The notes: generated by a model not told the origin, from the sequence alone. Numbered from the stretch's first letter, positions 1 through 14,178 are shown. The stretch: DNA of 64,000 nt from Oscheius tipulae (GCA_037178975.1 JASJZH010000006.1:5766001-5830000), one strand, 5' to 3'. Translations and numbers: made by a program.

Positions 1-2017
1 TCTCCTCTTTTCTTGGCATATGCTCAATGAGAGGTTTACCCTTTGTCTCTGGAAGACAACATTCAAAAGCAACAGTATCAATAGAAGTGAAAAGAATCAT
101 GACGCAGTACGGCAGAGCGACCCACCAGTCTTGCTAAACTTTTGTTCCTTCTGTTGTGATCAAAGAACTACCAGGTACAGAATGAACGGCGAGACGACGA
201 CTCCAAAGCGATTCCACATTTGAAGCCACGAGTATCCGATATTTCGAATAGGAGTAGGGAACAGCTCACTGCCAACAATACCGTCGGCGATGTAGACCTA
301 GAGTGAATAGTTCTATTTTGTTTAAAAAAAAACAATACTTGTGATGTCATAGAGCTGGCCAGCAAAATAGCTACTCTGACTTCTTCTTTGAGAGTGATTT
401 CGAGATCTACGAAGACCATGTTGTAGTGTTCCATAGAACTTACCAAAGTAATAAGCAAAAACAACAAAGCCTAACGATAACAACATAAGTACAAGTCCAG
501 AGGTATGAATAAACTTTCTTCCAATGCACTTGAATTTGAGATCAAGGATACCAAAACCGATATTACAGGCATACCTGCAATGTCATCTATTGCACTTGGT
601 TCACAGTGTAACGGTTACCTCATAAGACCTGTGTAAACCGAGTTCCAGTATATAGACCCGCTCAACTTCTCCATGTTGAACAGGATGCCGTAGTTGATAA
701 TTGAAGTTGAAAAACTGGAAACTTCCGGTTTGAAATAAACAGTTAGAGCCTACTAGCTGAAAGCGAGAACTGTTGTGACTAAGGCGAGATTCCAGGTTGA
801 AAAGAGATGGTAGTACGAGTACTGTCTTTGCTTCGCGTTAACTTCCATTGCTCGCTAAACTCGAAATAACTAAGCCAACAACTGTTCTCACTTTATATTC
901 GGTTAGCAATACATTTTCAAACTCGTCATCCATCAAATCCAGCTGTCCTGACGTTTTCAACTGGTTTCGAATGACCTCACGGGCTTCGTGTACTTTTCCA
1001 CGTGAAACCAGCCATCTGGGAGACTCGTGGATGAAAATTCTGAATAATTAGTCTGCCTTGACAACTGATAGCAAGTGAAACCCGCAAAAGAGGATTGCAG
1101 GCACACAGATGAAGGCGTTTGCAACAGCATAGTTGTTCCATTCGGGGAAGTACCAAGCTATAAAGGCCATCAGAGGCATGTTTGGGGACCTAAATTTAAT
1201 GAATGCTTGCACAGTCAAAATTATACCATGTGATAGCCATGCTGATCCACATGCGAAGATGTTTCGGGATGTTTTCCAGAATAAAAATGTTGACAACACT
1301 GAGTTATTGAAGTTAGTTGTCATGAACATTGAGAGAACCTGATACTTCCGCCAGTGAAGAAACCAACAAGGGTACGGGTAACAGTAAAATGAGTGAGATC
1401 TTTAGCAAATCCAACCATTAGCCAGCCGCTCATCATTCCGAACATGGTCAAGAGCATTGACTTTATGATGTTTTATTAGCTGTTTGGAGAAGAAACCCAC
1501 GTTTTTCCTTCCAAACGAATCCGAAAGCTGACCAAAGACAACAGACCCAACAAGAACACCAAACATTTGAATGGAAATACTGTTCTTGACTGTCTTGGCT
1601 TGATTACAGTAGTAGCCCCACTGAAATGGCATTCATTGAACTGTTCACAAGAGAACGCTCACCTCAACATTGACAGATCTAAACTGGTAGCTCATGTCAA
1701 ACTGTGAACAGTTAGCAGTTTCACGATAAACGATACAGAGCTCTTTGTCGTGCAACTCAGCACCGAAGAATTTGCCATCACAGCCAGTAATTTTTGGTGC
1801 GGCGCCTGGTATATGTTACTGTTCAATCGAAGCATTGCAAACCTGCGAACATCATGTAGAATTGAGAATTGACATGTGTGAGGATCATTAGTTCAGCTGC
1901 TATGCAGACATATACAACGTACCTGCAAGAGATTTGATAGTTGACAAATACAAAGTCTTACCATCCCATTTGAATGTAATCATCGAGTTTCTTCTCATGC
2001 TTTCCCGCTTCTCCCAT
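1..2017 (-). CDS. SLC22-type organic cation/carnitine transporter, 3' end cut by window
   Basis: Multi-pass membrane transporter of the major facilitator superfamily, SLC22 (OCT/OCTN) branch. The start ATG at 2017 opens MGEAGKHEKKLDDYIQMGW. A first membrane segment and a cysteine-containing extracellular loop follow (exons near 1920-1660). The family signature GSVVFGQLSDSFGRK is read near 1500-1560, and ESPRWLVSRGKVHEAR near 1000-1050. The carboxyl half has INYGILFNMEKLSG, CIGRKF, then ELFPTPIRNIGYSW with WNRFGVVVSPF, and PETKGKPLIEHMP close to base 1. About ten short GT-AG introns restore one frame. Order and motifs match the 12-TM family; the substrate cannot be deduced. The stop codon lies beyond the window or in its first bases, so the last few residues are missing. 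The next gene upstream is FBXO11 on the same strand, ending 1.56 kb away. Confidence 0.9.
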
Positions 2018-3575
2018 CTCAACTGATCAGCAACTCCAAGTCTGAACAAAAACAATCGCAGATGGCCTCAAAATGAACGGAACAGAGTGATTTCCCTATC
2101 GGCAACGGGTCGAGACTGACTGTCGTCGAAAGTGGGCGAAAATGATGGATGGGTTCTGCCATGAACTACTGACAGTAATCATTCTCTGTGCGAGGAAAAT
2201 CCTTTTGCAACTTTAATTTCTAACTCAACAAGATTGCAGTAGGTTTGTTAGCGCTGGTTGAATTGCTTTGAGTGTGATGGTACTAAGAAAAGTTAGTCGT
2301 GAGCTAGTTTAAAAATTTGTTTTCGTTTAAAAAATGTCTTTTACAACTATTCAACTCGGATAAAAATGAAGACGAAGGGTTAATGTGAAGGTCGTCAAGT
2401 TTGAAGGAAGGAACCTTAGGGGCGACAGACCTTGGCAGGTTTGACTGATTCAATTAGCATCACGTGTCGTGAACTCAACTCGTAGAAACGGTCACCGGAC
2501 AATTATTGTCTTCCAAAGATGTCGCAGTTGTTCTATCCTGACTACCAGATTGTTTAACTATCCCAAACCATTTATAAACCGAAATGTGCTGATCAACAGT
2601 TTTTGTGTCAGATTACCAAATTCCCTCGCTGAATAGAGTCACTAGACTAAGCAGTAACCAGCAGCTTGATGATTATTTATAAGTTTGCGGAATTCTTCAG
2701 ATAATTTACTATATCTTTTATACTCGTTTCGAACTCTCGCATGGATATGACCGCGTGCTCTTAGACTGATAACCTTATTTACTATTTGTCGCTGCCGTAT
2801 ATTTTTGTAAACCTCAAATCAATATTGTAGCCAATAGTTTTTGCTTTAGAATCCTTTTTGAAATGCTTCATATTTTTTGGAACATTTTTGAGACACATTA
2901 CTGTGGTGACAATCGGTTACCTTGAATTATCCGTTCACTTCTAGGGCCATTCTTGGCTGTCTCGGGCTGGTTAGTTGATGGATTTCAGGACACAGTTTTT
3001 AGTTGGAATATTTATTTAAAAGTATGTATGGGTTAACAAAACTTCGTAGTAATTTCAGAATGTAGCTGCGACAACGAGATGCTGCCACATGGTAGAAATT
3101 ACTAGCTTTGCATCTATGACACAACTGCAATAGAGAAACAAGTCTCTATTTTAGCAAATGAGTGATAAGCTGCTATATGATTAAACAAACAACCCTTTTT
3201 TGTTCTACAGAGCTAATGAAATATTGTTTTAAAAAAGTACGAGGAGAGAAAGAACAAGAATCACAAGCATTCGAGCTATAAATCACGAAGTGACGAGAAG
3301 AGGAGAAAAGGGAGGAGGAAGGTGAACCAAAAATCTAGTGGTAAAACTATGAAGAGGCTATTGAAATTGAGAAGAGCGTATCTGGACGCTATCACAGATT
3401 TTGTTCTTGCGCCGGGTGAACGGGGAAGATACTCGCAAGCGGTAGTCTGCGATGGGATATCTCGCAGGATAAAACAGAAGAGATCGCAGAGTGAAGCGAA
3501 CACGACAGAGACTCGCTGTCCCGTGAAAAGCGTCGATTATGTCAGTTGGAGAGAGCAAAAATTGTCTACCAGGGG
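2018..3575. other. Intergenic: SLC22 upstream region and FBXO11 3' flank
   Basis: No gene is supported here. It must hold the promoter of the SLC22 gene and the 3' untranslated region of FBXO11, both on the minus strand. The part from about 3240 to 3560 is strikingly purine-rich on the plus strand and carries a basic open frame that runs into the FBXO11 stop region. That frame has no ATG before 3352 and no splice or homology support. A TTTATT (AATAAA on the minus strand) occurs near 3010. Confidence 0.6.
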
Positions 3576-6500
3576 TCAAGGTGTTTGAGAAGTGGTCGCT
3601 GTTTCTTCCGGATTCGCCGAATCGTAGACAGTGTCATTGTCACGAACTTCAGTCTGCAGTTTGCAAGTGTGGTTCTCCAATGTTCCGTTTCCACAGTCGC
3701 AGAAAAAACTGAAAGAATGCTGTTAATCAAGCAGAGCAATACAAAACTCACCGATCGTGCCTCACGAATTCTACTTGGTGTCCCTTGTGGCACACTTTGA
3801 TGCAATTTGTGCAGATGGCGTTTCTATCGGTCGTATTGCAACTGATACACCTTGATGAAAGTTATTAACCATGTGCAAATATAGCCTACCGGAAGAAGTC
3901 GTGCATCGGGAACGTAGTACTACTGCTGATCTTGAAGAGACAAGAGCCTTTCTTCACTGCTTTCTCGACAGCATCGTGATTGTTGTAGACCTTATTTTCT
4001 CTCAGGATCGGATTAACGTCGGTTGCCAAGCAGAGTCCTCCAAAACGGTTGTTGAAGAGTTGATTCGACTCTAAGGTAGCTGTTGCTCTGTGTGTAATCT
4101 CTACTCCAGCTGCTCTGCCTTCAAATATTCTGTTACGTCGCAGGGTGGGATTCGATTCTGTCGAGATGAGAACTCCGGCCTGTGCATTACGGTAAATGTC
4201 GTTGTCTTCCAGGACTCCTGGAGACGTGTATATACTAACAAAATTAGCTATATATACCTCGTCCTTTGTTGAAGATGCAAACACCTCCATCACGACCGTC
4301 ATATATCTTGTTCCTTCTCAATAAGGGGTTACTTTCTGTCTTAATCCAAACACCAGCCATGGCATTGTCGAAAATTTCGTTGTCCTCCAAGACACCTAGT
4401 CCACCATTGTATACAAGAACTCCACCGTTTTGACCACCCCAGATTTTGTTCCTCGTAATCTTTGGATTTGAACCCGTTCTGAAGATGTCGTAAGTATAGA
4501 ACCATTGTCGGTTTACCTAATTTGTACTCCCGAATACAGATGATTAAAGATATCGTTTTCTTCGAGTAAACCATGACCATTATCGTAGAAGTAGACCCCG
4601 ACCTAATAACATTTTGTTAAAAGAACCTAAAACGTCTAAAACCTGCTTGCCAGAGTGTATCCTGTTCTTTCTGAGAATAGGAGAGGATCCGGTAGTGACC
4701 CAAATGCCGGCCAAAGTATTACCGTAGACTTCATTTTCTTCGATGAGTCCCTTCCCTTTCTCGTGGACGTAGATGCCTCCGTGCTGTCCGTCATGAATTT
4801 TATTTAATCGGACAATTGGGTCACTGCTAGTTCTGATCTGGATACCAGCTAGCATGTTGCCGTAAATGTTATTGCTTTCAATCAGTCCACGACCTAAAAC
4901 CATCCGTCCTTGCAGACGCAAACAACTACGCAATACCTTCTCCGAAAATGTAAACTCCTCCCTGCTGTCCGCTGAAGATCTCATTCTTTCGGATTGTCGG
5001 ATCGGAGTGGGAAGTAATCCAAATTCCGGCGAAGGCGTTCGAATAGATACGGTTTTCCGTGAACTGACCGCGACCCTTTTCGTGGACGTAGATTCCGCCG
5101 GTTTGACCGTGATGAATTTCACAGCGAACGACAACTGGATTAGCATGATTCTTCACTTCGATCCCGGAGATGCGGTTGCTGTGGATGTTGCACTTTTCGA
5201 AGTATCCTTGTCCGTATCTGTAGGAACATCATAACTTTAAATTTTCTATAAACATACTCAAAAGTGAATACTCCGACATCGCGTCCATTGTGAATGTGAC
5301 ACCGCCTAAAGTACGGATTTGCATTGTTCTTGACCCAGACGCCGGCCAAATGATTTCGGGCAATCTCGCAATCTTCGAATCGTCCCTGAAATCGCGACTG
5401 TTTTGGAAATGTTTCGTGTCACTCACAGTTGCTGAATCCGTGATGTAGACTCCAACGTTATCACAATCTGTTATGGAACAATGACGAACTGTAGGATTCG
5501 TATGTAGTCTCCTTACGCAGACTGCAGCTCCAACGTTACAGGTCGAAGTTATATGACACCGGTCTATGGTGGGGCAGGATTCATCAGTGACCTAGACAGT
5601 TAATGCTTATTGTAATTTGACTACCTAGGTCACCTGCAGAGCGTAGTTTGCCTGATGACTGTGAGCAAAGGTGGGTCCGTGGTCAACTGGCTTGTCCGGA
5701 TTGAACTTGACAGTTACATATCCCAAATAAGCTCCTGAAAAAACAAAGAAATAGTTCCTTTATCGTCAGCTGACAAACCTGAGCTGTTTTCTCCAAAGGT
5801 TATTGTTGTCGCTTTGGCTTGCTCAATGGTCACATTCTGGTTAATGTTGTAACCGGAACCTACAAAAGAATAAATTATTGCTGGAAGCATGAATATCCAT
5901 AAATTATGCACTACGGCAATTAGTCTTTCGACTCGCGTCAAAATACGATCCCTTGTCTAGGCCAGCACGTGACCAGACTGTGTGGGAACGGCTCGTACAA
6001 ATCCGTGTCTGTCTCTCTATGCGTGATAGATAACTAGCGAAGTGAGATACCCAGACAAGACATAAGATATGTTTTCGCCCATGCGCATCACACACACTCA
6101 CTCCCGGTCTGATGATGCCAGACTGGCGATTATCTGCGATTGACGCTTGCTTTTCAGTCCGCTTTGTGCGAGGCGCCCCGTACGTTACGACGCCTCTCTC
6201 TGCAGATCATGAAAAAATGACTCACTCGCTCCGATGATTTGGACATTGGACTCGATGTTGATTGGGTCCGGATTATAATGTCCGGTGTGAAGGAACACCA
6301 GTTTTTCTCCATCAGGACGAGCATCCAGATGTCTAGAAAAAGAAAAATAGTACAGTTAGAAGTGGTGAACTTACGAAAGAGCGTCGGCCAAGTCATCGAA
6401 ATGAAGAAGAGACCGTCCTTTGTGTCCATTGTAAATATGTTCTGCATCTCGACGGACGTGCACTCCATGTCGCTAAAGCATTGTTTTCTTAAAACAAAAC

Positions 6501-7891
6501 TCTAGGTTTTACCAATTGTCTGAAGCTTTCTTTCCACGGATTTGGATCCTTCCATCGCATCAGCTCTCTCTGCTCAAAACGGCTCTGTTGTGGATGGTAC
6601 ATAGGTACGGTGTACCCAAAGGCTTCAGTATACAGTCGTTTCCTAAACATAATGCTTGAACAATATGAGAAAAAAGCGTACCAGAGTTGGAGATCATTGC
6701 AACTGATGTAAAACCGACGATTTACTTTTGCTGCTACCACGAGATCTTCTTCGTACATAAAGGAGAAGATCTGAAATTCAATATAACGTAAAAAGTTAAG
6801 AAAAACGAACCTTCATTAATAATTCCTGTGGTAACTGCTCGATGTAGCATTCATCATCGCTAGGCTCCCGGGCATTTGCAAGAAGAAGAGACGCACTGAA
6901 ATGAAATATTCTATGGAGAAAACTACTGAAAAATAGGGAAATGGAGTTTGAGTTACCTGTCTTTTGCTTCCCCTGGTGACTCGGGCTTGAATCTTTTGCA
7001 TGCCGACGGTTCCAACGTCTGAAAATGTACATTTAAAAAAATCTTACAACTGAAGGTACGAAACCGCTGGTTCACTTCCCATGGGCGCTGCTGAAACTAC
7101 TGCTCCATATTTTGTTCGTCCTGTTCAGGTGGAGAAGGCATTGCAAGAATGCAAGAATACAGTTGAGCAGCTGGACCAGAGCAAGGTCAAGGAGGTACGC
7201 ATCGTTTATTCTCTAATTGGAGCATGTGTACCTATACCATTTGCGGTAGAGTAGGGTCGTTACCGAACAATATGCATCTTTCTTATTCCTCGATACCTTT
7301 CAGTAAATGGATATACTAATTGTTCTGCAGGTGGTTCTTTATCGAACGAATTAGTGGGGAGTTTTACCTCCACGGTTTCCTACCGTAAGTTTGCGACGGT
7401 CCCTCGTAATTCAGAGTGCGCTACGTAGCCCAAATACTATGCCTCGGGATGAACACACTTTCTAATCTGACCCTTCGACGAAACTAGCGCCCGACCCAGT
7501 CGGAGAAGACCTACAATCGGGACCCTTCCTTTTATTCAAGGAGAATCGTGAAAAAAAACTAACCTCAGCCGTAGCAGCTAAAGAACTTGTACAACAATTA
7601 TCCTCGTCTTTTATTTGTATTGATCGTCGTCTTCGTAACGTATACCGAGGGCTGCAAACAATCATGGTAAAATATGTCATAAGAGAAAAATAGCGGAAAC
7701 AATGAAAAAGCTTACCTTCTTCCCCGTGTGAGTATGGTTTCTGGAGTTGCTGCCGCTGAAGACATGGCTGAAGATGGTGACGCTTCGGTTGGTGTACAGG
7801 AATGAGATTCTATATAGCTGTCCATTTCCTCCAGGCCGTCATCAGGATATTCTGGCGTCCTCGCGGCGTACTGTCTCGCCGACCGCCGCAT
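3576..7891 (-). CDS. FBXO11: FBXO11 / DRE-1 F-box E3 ubiquitin-ligase subunit
   Basis: Substrate-recognition subunit of an SCF (SKP1-CUL1-F-box) ubiquitin ligase; the nematode orthologue DRE-1 times developmental transitions. Start chosen at the first in-frame ATG (7891, [15 protein letters not shown]), after a good acceptor at about 7908, so an upstream exon is possible. A disordered amino part carries an arginine patch (TLRRRRS), followed by an intron of about 550 bp. The F-box ([18 protein letters not shown], about 6740-6870) comes next. Then there is a long run of right-handed parallel beta-helix (PbH1) repeats with recurring [14 protein letters not shown] and NxIY units, about 5850-3890. 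A UBR-type zinc finger follows ([16 protein letters not shown] ... CHKGH ... FFCDCGNG), and the protein ends in SQTP. Every domain of the family is present in the usual order and no break was seen. Confidence 0.94.
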
Positions 7892-10800
7892 TTGCAAGGA
7901 GCGCAGTACTGAAAAACAAAATGAACAATTTACATAGAACATGACGGAGGATGGAGGTTATGACTGTGATCGAATCTGGCCAGAGGCTAGTTGCAAAAGC
8001 TGGGCTGATGTTGCGCACGCATCTAGGTCAGGGACATTAGCAGACACGAACAGGCCCGACTAGTTGGCTCTCGCTCTCCATTCGGGAATTGAGGTCGACA
8101 GGCTGGCAGACTGCCATTAAGGCAAACTTCTTCTGTAACAGGGACAAAAGTCTGGAGAACGAGAGTTTTAATCTATCAAGTGAGTTGGTTTCTTATCGGA
8201 AAAAATTGTCGCAGCAATTTCTATCTCGCTGAACTCAAAGCTGATAAAATGTTGCCACGACAGGAAAAAAAGGGTTCCAATTACTCCGAACACACAATGG
8301 ATGTATTCTTTGCAAATCATAAATGGAAAAATGTATGACTACTCGGACATAAATCGCGGAGCGATGCAGCTGATTTCGGCAATCCGTTAAAAAACTGACG
8401 ATTGGAACCTGTTTCCATAGTGTCCATGCGCGAAAAGAGCGAAGTGGTCGTCATGCGATCAATAAAATGTCAAAAAATGAATTCAAGAGAGATGTTTTCC
8501 AGCGGCAGAAAAAACTTCAGCTTTCAGACTGATAACAAGAGTCATATGGCCTTTTTGAGCCGATTGGTCTTCATTTCGTTTATTTGAAAAGGATATGGAC
8601 TCGAAAAATAATGAGAGAGCATAGAAGAACTCGTGAAAAGTCAAACTACACGGTTAAATGCATTGCTCAGAGCACGTGGTTATTAGGAAGAAATGTTTTG
8701 TCGTCTCGAGGTCTTCTAGAACAAATGTCATAATTAAATGTTAGGCCATCGGAAAAATATAAAGCAAAACAACAGAGTACAGTTCCAGAAGGAGAAAACG
8801 AGTGATGGCGGTCATGAGAACCGGCTGAGCATGGACCCCCGAGGGTGGGCGGATCGATGCGCTCTGCTAAAAACCTCTGTTGTCGGTCCCTTTCATTATA
8901 TTGGTCTTTTCAAATGTACCGTACCATTGAGAATCTAATAAGAATCTCGTACAATTTTTTTTCTTCCTCTTAATGACCCGGATTCCATGCAGGCAAAATC
9001 AATGCGGTTTAGACAGATGTCAAGGATTAACCGCTATTATTAACCGCGGAAGGCTCCCCTACTTTAATTTGGCTAAATGTTGAGTGGCTCGTTAGAAGAG
9101 GATGTCTTCGAGATCAATGTTTGTCGCCCCAGCGAGTGAATTATGACTTTCTCTTTTCGACGTGGAGGCGTCGTATTTCTCAAGACAAGGGAAGCATAGA
9201 AACCCAGGTGTTTTCGAAGAAAGGTCGAAGGCTTGTTCGAATAAATGCCAAACTGAGCTGTACAAGACAATTGGCCATGGAAAAGCATCAACTAATACTG
9301 AGGTCTGACTGATCAAGGCGAAATGGGGCTCAGATTTCATGAAGAGCTGCTATCAATGCAGAGTGGAACATTTTTTAATAGAAACATGTTTCTCCGCAAA
9401 CGAGAGGAGCAAAGAGGCCTATTCGAAACCCTATCACAGGATGTACACAATTCATGACGCAGACAAACGGAGCAAGAGCAATGTTTTCTCTTTGCTTCCA
9501 ATTATCCAAAAGCAAAAGTGTTGTTAACACGGAGGGAAACTAGCGTAAGCGTACTATCGTATCAGATATAGCGGGTTAACCATTCAGGTTAAACAATCAA
9601 GCAAACGGGGCTAGAGGGGCGCGAGAAGATGAAGAAGAAAAAGCAAAAAAGCTTACTACTTCTGACAGTCTTATTGGATGACAAAGAGCAGGAATGAGGG
9701 TGGAAAACGCTGCGCCAAAAGAAAACGCGGAAAAGCTTGCTCGAATCATAGAAAAGATATCGCCTTTTTATAACCAGAAAAACTCATATCGTGTCGGGCA
9801 ACAACCTTCAGCGATAACTGATTGACAATTTTTCGCGATAATCTAATGAGAGTTACCTAAGACAGGAAGTGTGAAAACAAAAGCTTGTAAACGTGTTCAT
9901 ACTGGGTGTGGTGAAAACAAGAAGAGCGCTTTTGGGAAGCAGTCACGGTTGCTGTCGAGAGATACAAACAGATGGAAGGACGTTCAAAACAGTGGTGTTT
10001 AAACTGCAGTTGTGACAACATTGAAGGCATTTCAGCTCCGTAAAAGGACTGTTAACTTTGATAAGTAGTCTTCAAGAGCCGAAAACGTGCTCTTGGAGAG
10101 AAGGAGATTGCCGGGACCAGACAAGGCTGTAGAAGTGCGAACGGCAGAGGGTTTTACACTATCTCACAAGGTCACTTAGCCAGACAAGGTTCATGGAATG
10201 CTGCGCTGGGGCTGCGTAGACTGACCGTATCGAGAAGCGCCCTAGTGTTGCCCTAGGAGATTATATCAGAAGACAGTTCAGGTCGTGGGAGTGTGCTAGA
10301 ACCGCCGCAGGCGTCTTTCCAAAAGTGGACCGCGCGAACAATCAATCGATGTCTCTGTCCGTACCAGTCGGGGCAGAACGGCACTCCCCCGCGGAGGTCA
10401 CTGTTTCATAGTACGCTTAGGTATTCCTTAAATTTCAGCTGTGAGCTATCTGCACTTTTTGTTTCTTTTTTCGAACAAAAAATGTAGTTGGCTTTTTAAG
10501 AAGTCAACACTTGGATTCAAATAACCCATTCACTAAACAGCCAAAGAGGAAGTGAAATAAGGCAGCGAGGATAACACTGAGTGGAGCTGGGTGGTCAAAC
10601 AACAGCAGTAAAAACATCCACTAACCAGGAACAAGAAAGCGAATAGAGCTGGAAATTGAAAAGAAAGGAGGAAGCGTGATTGGAAGAGCGGAAGCCGAGA
10701 ACCCTTCTACGGCAATAGTAACAGTTATTACCTAAGCAGTATTGAAAAGGAAGACGTCATATTGAAGATGGTTTTACACTTTTTTCTGCATAGACGAGCA

Positions 10801-12767
10801 GCTGAGATTTGTGACCTGTCCGGGACCACACAATTAGGATGCAAATAAAGAGAAAGGACCATGCCACGTGAGTGACCCGATCTGACCGTCTGCGTCGTGG
10901 GGTCAGCAACAACAAGAGAGGGAGAAAGATAGCACCCTGACCCGGTCAATGGGGGACACACTGGGACGGAACGCAATTGACGCCCTACCGCCTCCTCGAA
11001 TTATTCTGCCGGCGGTATACCCCAAATATTCATCTTCAAGGTCAGCAGTCCAAAAGACTTCCCACGTCAAGCAATAATTAAAAATCAAAAAGTTGAAAAC
11101 GTGGATCAGAGAAAGAAGTGTAATGAGCAGCAATGATTGCCTAGACCTTGAGGCGGAAGGATAGAAGAGCAGAAATGCACAAGGGAAATGGAAAAGACCC
11201 CGATCATCCGGTTCAAACATAACGGAAGTAGACATTCAATTGGATGTCTTGCGCCCTTCTTGAAGGTACTCTCAGGCGCAAGTTTCGAGGTCCGGGTTTG
11301 TTGCAATTATTATCCATTGAATGGGTCAAAGTGTTCGAAGGTCATGAAGGACGGGAGGGACGTAGAGGACAACGATAGATAGTTCCTCCCCTGTTTCCGT
11401 ATGGTACAAAGGAAAGACGCCGAAGACCGGCAGTGCCAGGATGTTACGCAACGTTGTGCACTCTTGTGGGTCAGCAACGGTTGTCCCGTTTTCGCGCGGG
11501 AGTCAACAGAATGGCAGTGGGGAAGTATTGAAACGATCATGGTTTTTTGTGGGTACACCTACCCATCTTGTGCGGAGGCAAGACTCTTCTTTTTTGTACT
11601 TTGACAGTCAACGAAGTCAATGGAGAAGAACTTGATTGCTCCTGCAAAAAAGAGTTTTCCGAAAATAGACGAAATGTTTACCATCGAGAAAGAGACTGCT
11701 TGTTGAGTATGTGGAGGACTACTGCTACCGTTTGGTAGCATATCAGCCATCTTTCTGAACAGATAAAGTGCAGATAAGGAAAATGAAACAGATGTTTAAA
11801 GAAATTGTCGGGGTGAGATTGATAGGTGGGTGAAAAATGAAGAGCCGGACCAATGTGCTTATTCAGCCAGTCCAGCGGAAAAAACCAATTCTTTCTTTCT
11901 GAAGCAAACTGATTAAATTCCATTTTGGAAGGATGAATACTATGTACGGAAGTACATGTTCGACTGAGTGACGATTGTCCACCGTAAATCATTCGAACAA
12001 ACAGAGGAAGTGCGGCTTCAATGAATACCAGGAATTACTGACCGCTGAGAATTGCAAAACCCTGCAAAGACAGAGTAAAGCTAATTGGGTCAAAATGAGT
12101 CGCTTATAAGGAAAAAGGATACGAAGCAAAGGAACAAAAGCACACACGCATTTATCTATAGTCGTAAATGACAACAAAACCCGAAAAGCGTTTCTAAAAC
12201 TGTGAAAGTTAGAAGTAAAGTGAGTCAATTGAAACTTATTTGAAATCCACATCCGATCTTTGTTGACCGGGTTTTCAACCGCAAGCAAACACTCTGCTAT
12301 TTAAAGTTTGATATTTTTGGCATAAAGTTGGGTTGAGCTTTTATTGCGTATGTGGTAAAGCATCTCTTGCACATACTTGGAATGATATAAAACTAAGAAA
12401 GAAGCGTAAAGTAGTGCGGGTGAATAAAAGTGGCTGTTGTCTTCTCTCAATTAAGGTATGTAAATCGGGAGAAGGCTAATGTGAAACGTGTAATTAATAT
12501 GCAAACGATGTAGTAGATATGAATAGATGGAAGAGGAACGCGCAACGTGACTAGTCCCGAAAAGTCGCAAATACAGAGAGGAGGGCGCGGCCCAGGGTTA
12601 GAACGAACGGCTGTTGAAACACTTGGATCAACTGGGCGGCCTCTTTGCTAAATATAGGCCTTTTCTATATTTGGTAGACACGCATTCGACCGACGCGCTC
12701 TTTTTCAGATAAAAGAAATTTGCTACGGATTTATTGCGATAATCAGTTATGGAAGTGGACAAAGACG
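7892..12767. other. 4.9-kb stretch without a supportable gene
   Basis: Upstream flank of FBXO11 and 3' flank of the mARC gene. Many short open frames exist on both strands (for example 11678-11992 and 11989-12288, minus), but none has recognisable motifs, family similarity or consistent splice sites. At the right end, TTTATT at 12730-12735 is an AATAAA poly(A) signal for the minus-strand mARC gene. FBXO11 leader exons or regulatory DNA are likely occupants, but this is inference. Confidence 0.6.
12730..12735 (-). promoter_or_regulatory. Poly(A) signal AATAAA of the mARC gene
   Basis: The plus strand reads TTTATT, so the minus strand has AATAAA 33 nt downstream of the mARC stop codon, at the expected position for cleavage and polyadenylation. 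Confidence 0.6.
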
Positions 12768-14178
12768 TCAGTAGGCGGATTTCTTGTATCGAGCATAAAC
12801 CACTTGGCCCTCGTGTATGTAGCCCTAGAAAAAATTCAACCGTAAATAACATTTCCATGGCCTACCGGCATGATTACTCCCGCGTCGACTCCAAACAGTG
12901 GAGAATCTTTGTATTCCTTCCTCATTGTACCTTCTGGTGCCAGACGGAATCGAAAAAGTATAATATATTGGTTTAGAGATAATATCAAACTCTCGGAGGG
13001 TTTTCAATGGCTGTATGCTGGGGTCCATGGTCCCAGTTTTAGGGTCAACAGTGGTAAGCACACATCTGAATCAACGCTTACGCTTTGTTGGAGCCAAAAT
13101 ATTACCGGTCGCAGGGTCTGAAGCATTGCAATTCAACATCGCCAATTTTCAGACAATCCCATTTGTCTTCATCCCATGGAGCACAGCGATCGATAAATAT
13201 TTCAGGTCGGAATCTAACTATATCCACCTGAAAGGACCATTTACGGGTTTGCGCTAAAACCACTTTGTTTTCCAGTCTCTTATTCAGCTCATTCAGCGAT
13301 CCTTGTGTCATGATCATATAGGGGCTTAGATCTTCAAAAGCGACCTTAAATTTGTTTTTATGGACGTGCAAACATCTTTTCAGAACCTCGTCACTTCTTT
13401 GAGGAACGGGGTTATTCATCCACCAGTTTGACTGTGTCGTACAGATTCTTTCGTTGTGCAATCCACTAATGTACATGGCGAGACGGACATCTAAATCTGT
13501 CTAGTTTGGTTTGTGAACTCTAGCCCACTTGTTTCCTCGAGGAAATCGGAAAGAAGTCTGCTGATATCATCGCCACAGTCCAGGCCATCTTGCCGAGCTT
13601 TTTGGAACAAACTGAATTGAAAGTCTCAAAACTAACACAAAGAACTGACTATGTCGGTCGTACATCCCTTCTCTTTAAAACATCCGATACTTTCTCCCGA
13701 GCATTTCGACCATCAGGCAAAGTGACGCAGATAACATCTTCTTTTACTTCCACGTCGATCAGGACCATTTGTGGCTTTTGGCGGGCGGTATAGAAACTGT
13801 TTCGCATTCTAATTAGAACGTTTACTTACTTTCCAGTTTCTCCATTAAATACGATCAAATGACGATCTTCCATCTCCCCATACTGGGCGCCTTTGGGACC
13901 ACAGTAAAACGAGAACACCCGCAATTTTTCTAAATATTAAACGTGAAGGAACCTTACTTTTCTTCCTTTGCATGATTTTGCAGGAAAGATGAACAGTTCT
14001 TTAATCACACCAACAGGAACAAAATCTGGTTCGGTGCGCTTTTTGAAGGTATTATACAGATATCGGATTCCCTAAAAAAGCTTTATCCTCAAGAGCATGG
14101 TAAACATACGTTATAGACGACGACGGAACCCACAATGCACCCGAGGAGCACTTTATGTTCGTTGTTCAACTGTGACAT
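12768..14178 (-). CDS. mARC-type molybdenum cofactor protein (MOSC domain)
   Basis: Mitochondrial amidoxime-reducing component: a molybdenum-cofactor enzyme of the outer mitochondrial membrane that, with cytochrome b5 and its reductase, reduces N-hydroxylated compounds. Start ATG 14178 (MSQLNNEHK) precedes one hydrophobic anchor (VLLGCIVGSVVVY). The MOSC amino barrel shows KELFIFPAKSCKGRK and TARQKPQMVLI. The MOSC core shows FRPEIFID, WDEDKWDCLKIGDVEL, and the cofactor-cysteine region PCDRCVLTTVDPKTG. The tail is DAGVIMP-GYIHEGQVVYARY. Small introns (several about 36-40 nt) keep one frame, including one with donor GTCAGT near 13655 that removes an apparent in-frame stop. Motifs are complete, so an active enzyme is expected. 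It diverges from the TIL inhibitor gene, whose start is 0.93 kb away. Confidence 0.88.

Noticed and set aside
3322-3588. Basic plus-strand frame overlapping the FBXO11 stop region
   Set aside because: It lies antisense to the certain FBXO11 terminal exon and 3' UTR, its composition follows a purine-rich tract, and no splice partners or motifs were found.
11106-12288. Minus-strand frames of 66-110 codons
   Set aside because: Hydrophobic stretches only reflect T-rich codons; no splice-linked chain, no motifs and comparable frames on the other strand.
13640-13670. Apparent frameshift or stop in the mARC gene
   Set aside because: A 38-nt intron with donor GTCAGT and acceptor TTCAG removes the stop and restores the MOSC frame.
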